Below, piece after piece: positions 5,890 to 6,275 of a stretch of DNA of 6,275 bases. Made by a program: the position numbers and the translations under genes. The DNA is from Candidatus Tectimicrobiota bacterium (GTDB taxonomy: Bacteria > UBA8248). The notes under the pieces are model-generated. The model was not told where the DNA came from and searched no databases. It was given only the letters and a program-made list of their open reading frames with translations. The stretch is taken from NCBI GenBank assembly GCA_016184445.1, contig JACPCT010000290.1, forward strand, positions 1 to 6,275, given 5' to 3'. Positions within the stretch are counted from its first letter, which is position 1. The number at the start of each line of letters is the position of its first letter.

Positions 5890-6275
5890 ATGCCGTCCCG
5901 CGCCTGGATCCTGGGGATCGACACGTCCGGGGCGGCCGGCGGGCTGGCCCTCCTCGAACGGGAGGGGGAGGCCCTCGTCGAGCGGGCTCTGGAGGCGGGC
6001 GTCCGGGGCTCGCGCGCCCTGCTGCCCGCGCTGGACCTCCTGCTCCGCGAGGCGGGCGCCCGCCGGGAGGAGCTCGCCGCCATCGGCGCGGCCGTCGGCC
6101 CGGGGACCTTCACGGGGCTGCGCGTCGGCCTCTCCACCGCCAAGGGCCTCTCCCTGGGGCTGGGGCTCCCGCTCTACGGCGTCTCCTCCCTGGAAGCCCT
6201 GGCGCTGGCCGCATGGGGCGCCTGGCGCCTGCGGCCCGGGAGCGCGCCTCCAGAATGGCTGATCCCCTTCCGGGA
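5890..6275 (+). CDS. tsaB: tRNA threonylcarbamoyladenosine biosynthesis protein TsaB, 3' end beyond window
   Basis: The first 128 codons of TsaB, the ASKHA-fold partner of TsaD in the complex that makes the universal t6A37 modification on ANN-decoding tRNAs in the cytoplasm. The start is clear: I-L-G-I-D-T-S-G (7-14) is the usual first strand and turn. The family signature G-P-G-T-F-T-G-L-R-V-G-L-S-T-A-K-G-L lies at about 70-87, and a G-V-S-S-L-E-A-L helix follows. TsaB normally has about 220-240 residues, so roughly half is present. The ATG lies 17 nt after the rex stop, and AGGGGGA (5874-5880) is 9 nt upstream. That site could pair with the CCCC just after it (5882-5885), possibly dampening initiation. 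Location behind rex suggests the same transcript, although t6A synthesis has no known functional link to Rex. Confidence 0.95.
   Translation, partial: MPSRAWILGIDTSGAAGGLALLEREGEALVERALEAGVRGSRALLPALDLLLREAGARREELAAIGAAVGPGTFTGLRVGLSTAKGLSLGLGLPLYGVSSLEALALAAWGAWRLRPGSAPPEWLIPFR

Overview
The window is very G+C-rich bacterial chromosome with tightly packed genes in two divergent groups. Two things point to a deltaproteobacterial-type lineage (Desulfobacterota or a neighbouring uncultured phylum): a split ATP synthase locus carrying only atpZ-atpI-atpB-atpE, and a c subunit with an N-terminal signal-peptide-like extension and an I-E-S-L-V-I-Y ion site. A rex gene next to these genes fits the same picture. 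This assignment rests on remembered family features, not on a database search.

Leftward arm (minus strand, 1-2542). A sigma-54-dependent, FleQ-like enhancer-binding regulator is followed after 23 nt by an exported TPR protein that runs off the left edge. The regulator has a complete AAA+ domain (GAFTGA loop present) and a Fis-type helix-turn-helix. Its N-terminal receiver-like domain lacks the phospho-acceptor aspartate and the conserved lysine. The two genes probably form an operon.

Divergent control region (2543-3094). This holds an A+T-rich island (about one third G+C over 2581-2700), a near-consensus sigma-70 promoter for the regulator, and a sigma-54-type -24/-12 match further upstream on the same strand. 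It also holds a GC-rich inverted repeat and, on the plus strand, a TTGACA-17-TAGGTT promoter placed about 45 nt before the ATP synthase genes. No gene is supported here.

Rightward arm (plus strand, 3095-6275). atpZ, atpI, atpB and atpE encode the assembly factors and the a and c subunits of the F0 motor; atpF, atpH and the F1 genes are not here. A very stable 18-bp stem-loop without a T-tract separates atpE from the next gene, a redox-sensing Rex repressor, followed 17 nt later by tsaB (tRNA t6A synthesis, cut by the right edge).

The most unusual feature is the Rex protein. It is about 100 residues longer than usual, and the extra N-terminal part aligns without gaps for 40 residues to its own winged-helix DNA-binding domain, with the similarity continuing through the wing and the following helix. 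It therefore appears to be a Rex with a tandem duplicated DNA-binding domain, whose first copy has lost the basic residues of the recognition helix. Other points of interest are the c-subunit ion site, which has most of the sodium-type ligands, and a His-rich tail on subunit a.
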